DNA of 64,000 bases, from NCBI RefSeq assembly GCF_028372415.1, contig NC_092873.1, positions 353,524,660 to 353,588,659 on the forward strand, in the 5' to 3' direction. The position numbers and the translations under genes were made by a program. The notes below the pieces were generated by a model, which searched no databases, had not been told where the DNA came from, and saw nothing but the letters and a program-made list of their open reading frames with translations. Of this stretch, positions 63,868 to 64,000 are shown one piece after another (within the stretch, counting starts at the first letter, position 1; every line of letters begins with the position of its first letter). The DNA is from Notamacropus eugenii (taxonomy: Eukaryota > Chordata > Mammalia > Diprotodontia > Macropodidae).

Positions 63868-64000
63868 GGTTTTTTTTATTTTTTTACTCTTTGGCACAAT
63901 TTCTGGGGCGTTCAGACTGTCACAGTACAAGTCAGGAGAGAGCTTTCCCTTTGTGCTGCCAATTCTGAGCATTTAAATTTTGGTTTGGGTTGTGGGTTGT

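Larger units (their letters stand above)
61670..64000 (-). other. Probable 3' UTR of a minus-strand gene, likely KPNB1
   Basis: A 2.3-kb stretch almost free of interspersed repeats, AT-rich, with several minus-strand poly(A) signals and no spliced coding exon. In human, KPNB1 (importin beta-1) lies directly upstream of TBKBP1 in the same direction with a long 3' UTR, which fits here. No coding residue of KPNB1 is visible, so the name rests on synteny only. Confidence 0.45.

Noticed and set aside
1-64000. tRNA or other small RNA genes
   Set aside because: tRNA-like sequence is seen only as degenerate heads of SINEs; no intact cloverleaf was recognised.

Overview
This window is mammalian nuclear DNA, almost certainly from a marsupial and probably from the Australian radiation. 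The evidence is the interspersed repeats. tRNA-derived SINEs of the marsupial type with a GGCAGCTAGGTGG head occur repeatedly. Marsupial-type L1 3' ends, L2 and L3 3' ends and very many MIR/CORE-SINE copies fill most of the non-coding DNA, and genes are sparse and intron-rich. The nearest species cannot be named from the sequence alone.

The one protein-coding gene that can be read in full is TBKBP1 (SINTBAD, TBK1-binding protein 1) on the minus strand. Nine coding exons, all with GT-AG borders and matching phases, join to an intact 617-residue protein (start codon at 50846, stop ending at 28495). It has N-terminal coiled coils, the TBK1/IKKi-binding helix, a Pro/Ser-rich linker with repeated QRRSP units, and a C-terminal C2H2-like zinc finger. 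A non-coding first exon is proposed at about 54158-54560 inside a CpG island (about 53440-54560). A 3' UTR is proposed down to paired AATAAA signals near 26.56 kb.

Layout: 1-26.5 kb is gene-free intergenic DNA downstream of TBKBP1. By mammalian synteny it lies between TBKBP1 and TBX21, but no TBX21 exon is in the window. 26.5-54.6 kb is the TBKBP1 transcription unit, dominated by a 15.7-kb intron (31639-47302) that holds a 1-kb tetranucleotide array. 54.6-61.6 kb is an intergenic gap. 61.67-64.0 kb looks like a minus-strand 3' UTR with several poly(A) signals, and synteny suggests KPNB1.

The most unusual structures are: an inverted duplication (arms of about 500 bp, about 3.3 kb apart) in which only one arm carries a later SINE with an 11-bp target-site duplication; two decayed minisatellites with no perfect unit left (intron 1 of TBKBP1 and 39.15-39.5 kb); a CGG tract in the predicted TBKBP1 5' UTR; and a tandem duplication in which only one copy carries an expanded GT tract. 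I found no sign of an undescribed protein system. The novelty here lies in repeat architecture and candidate regulatory DNA.
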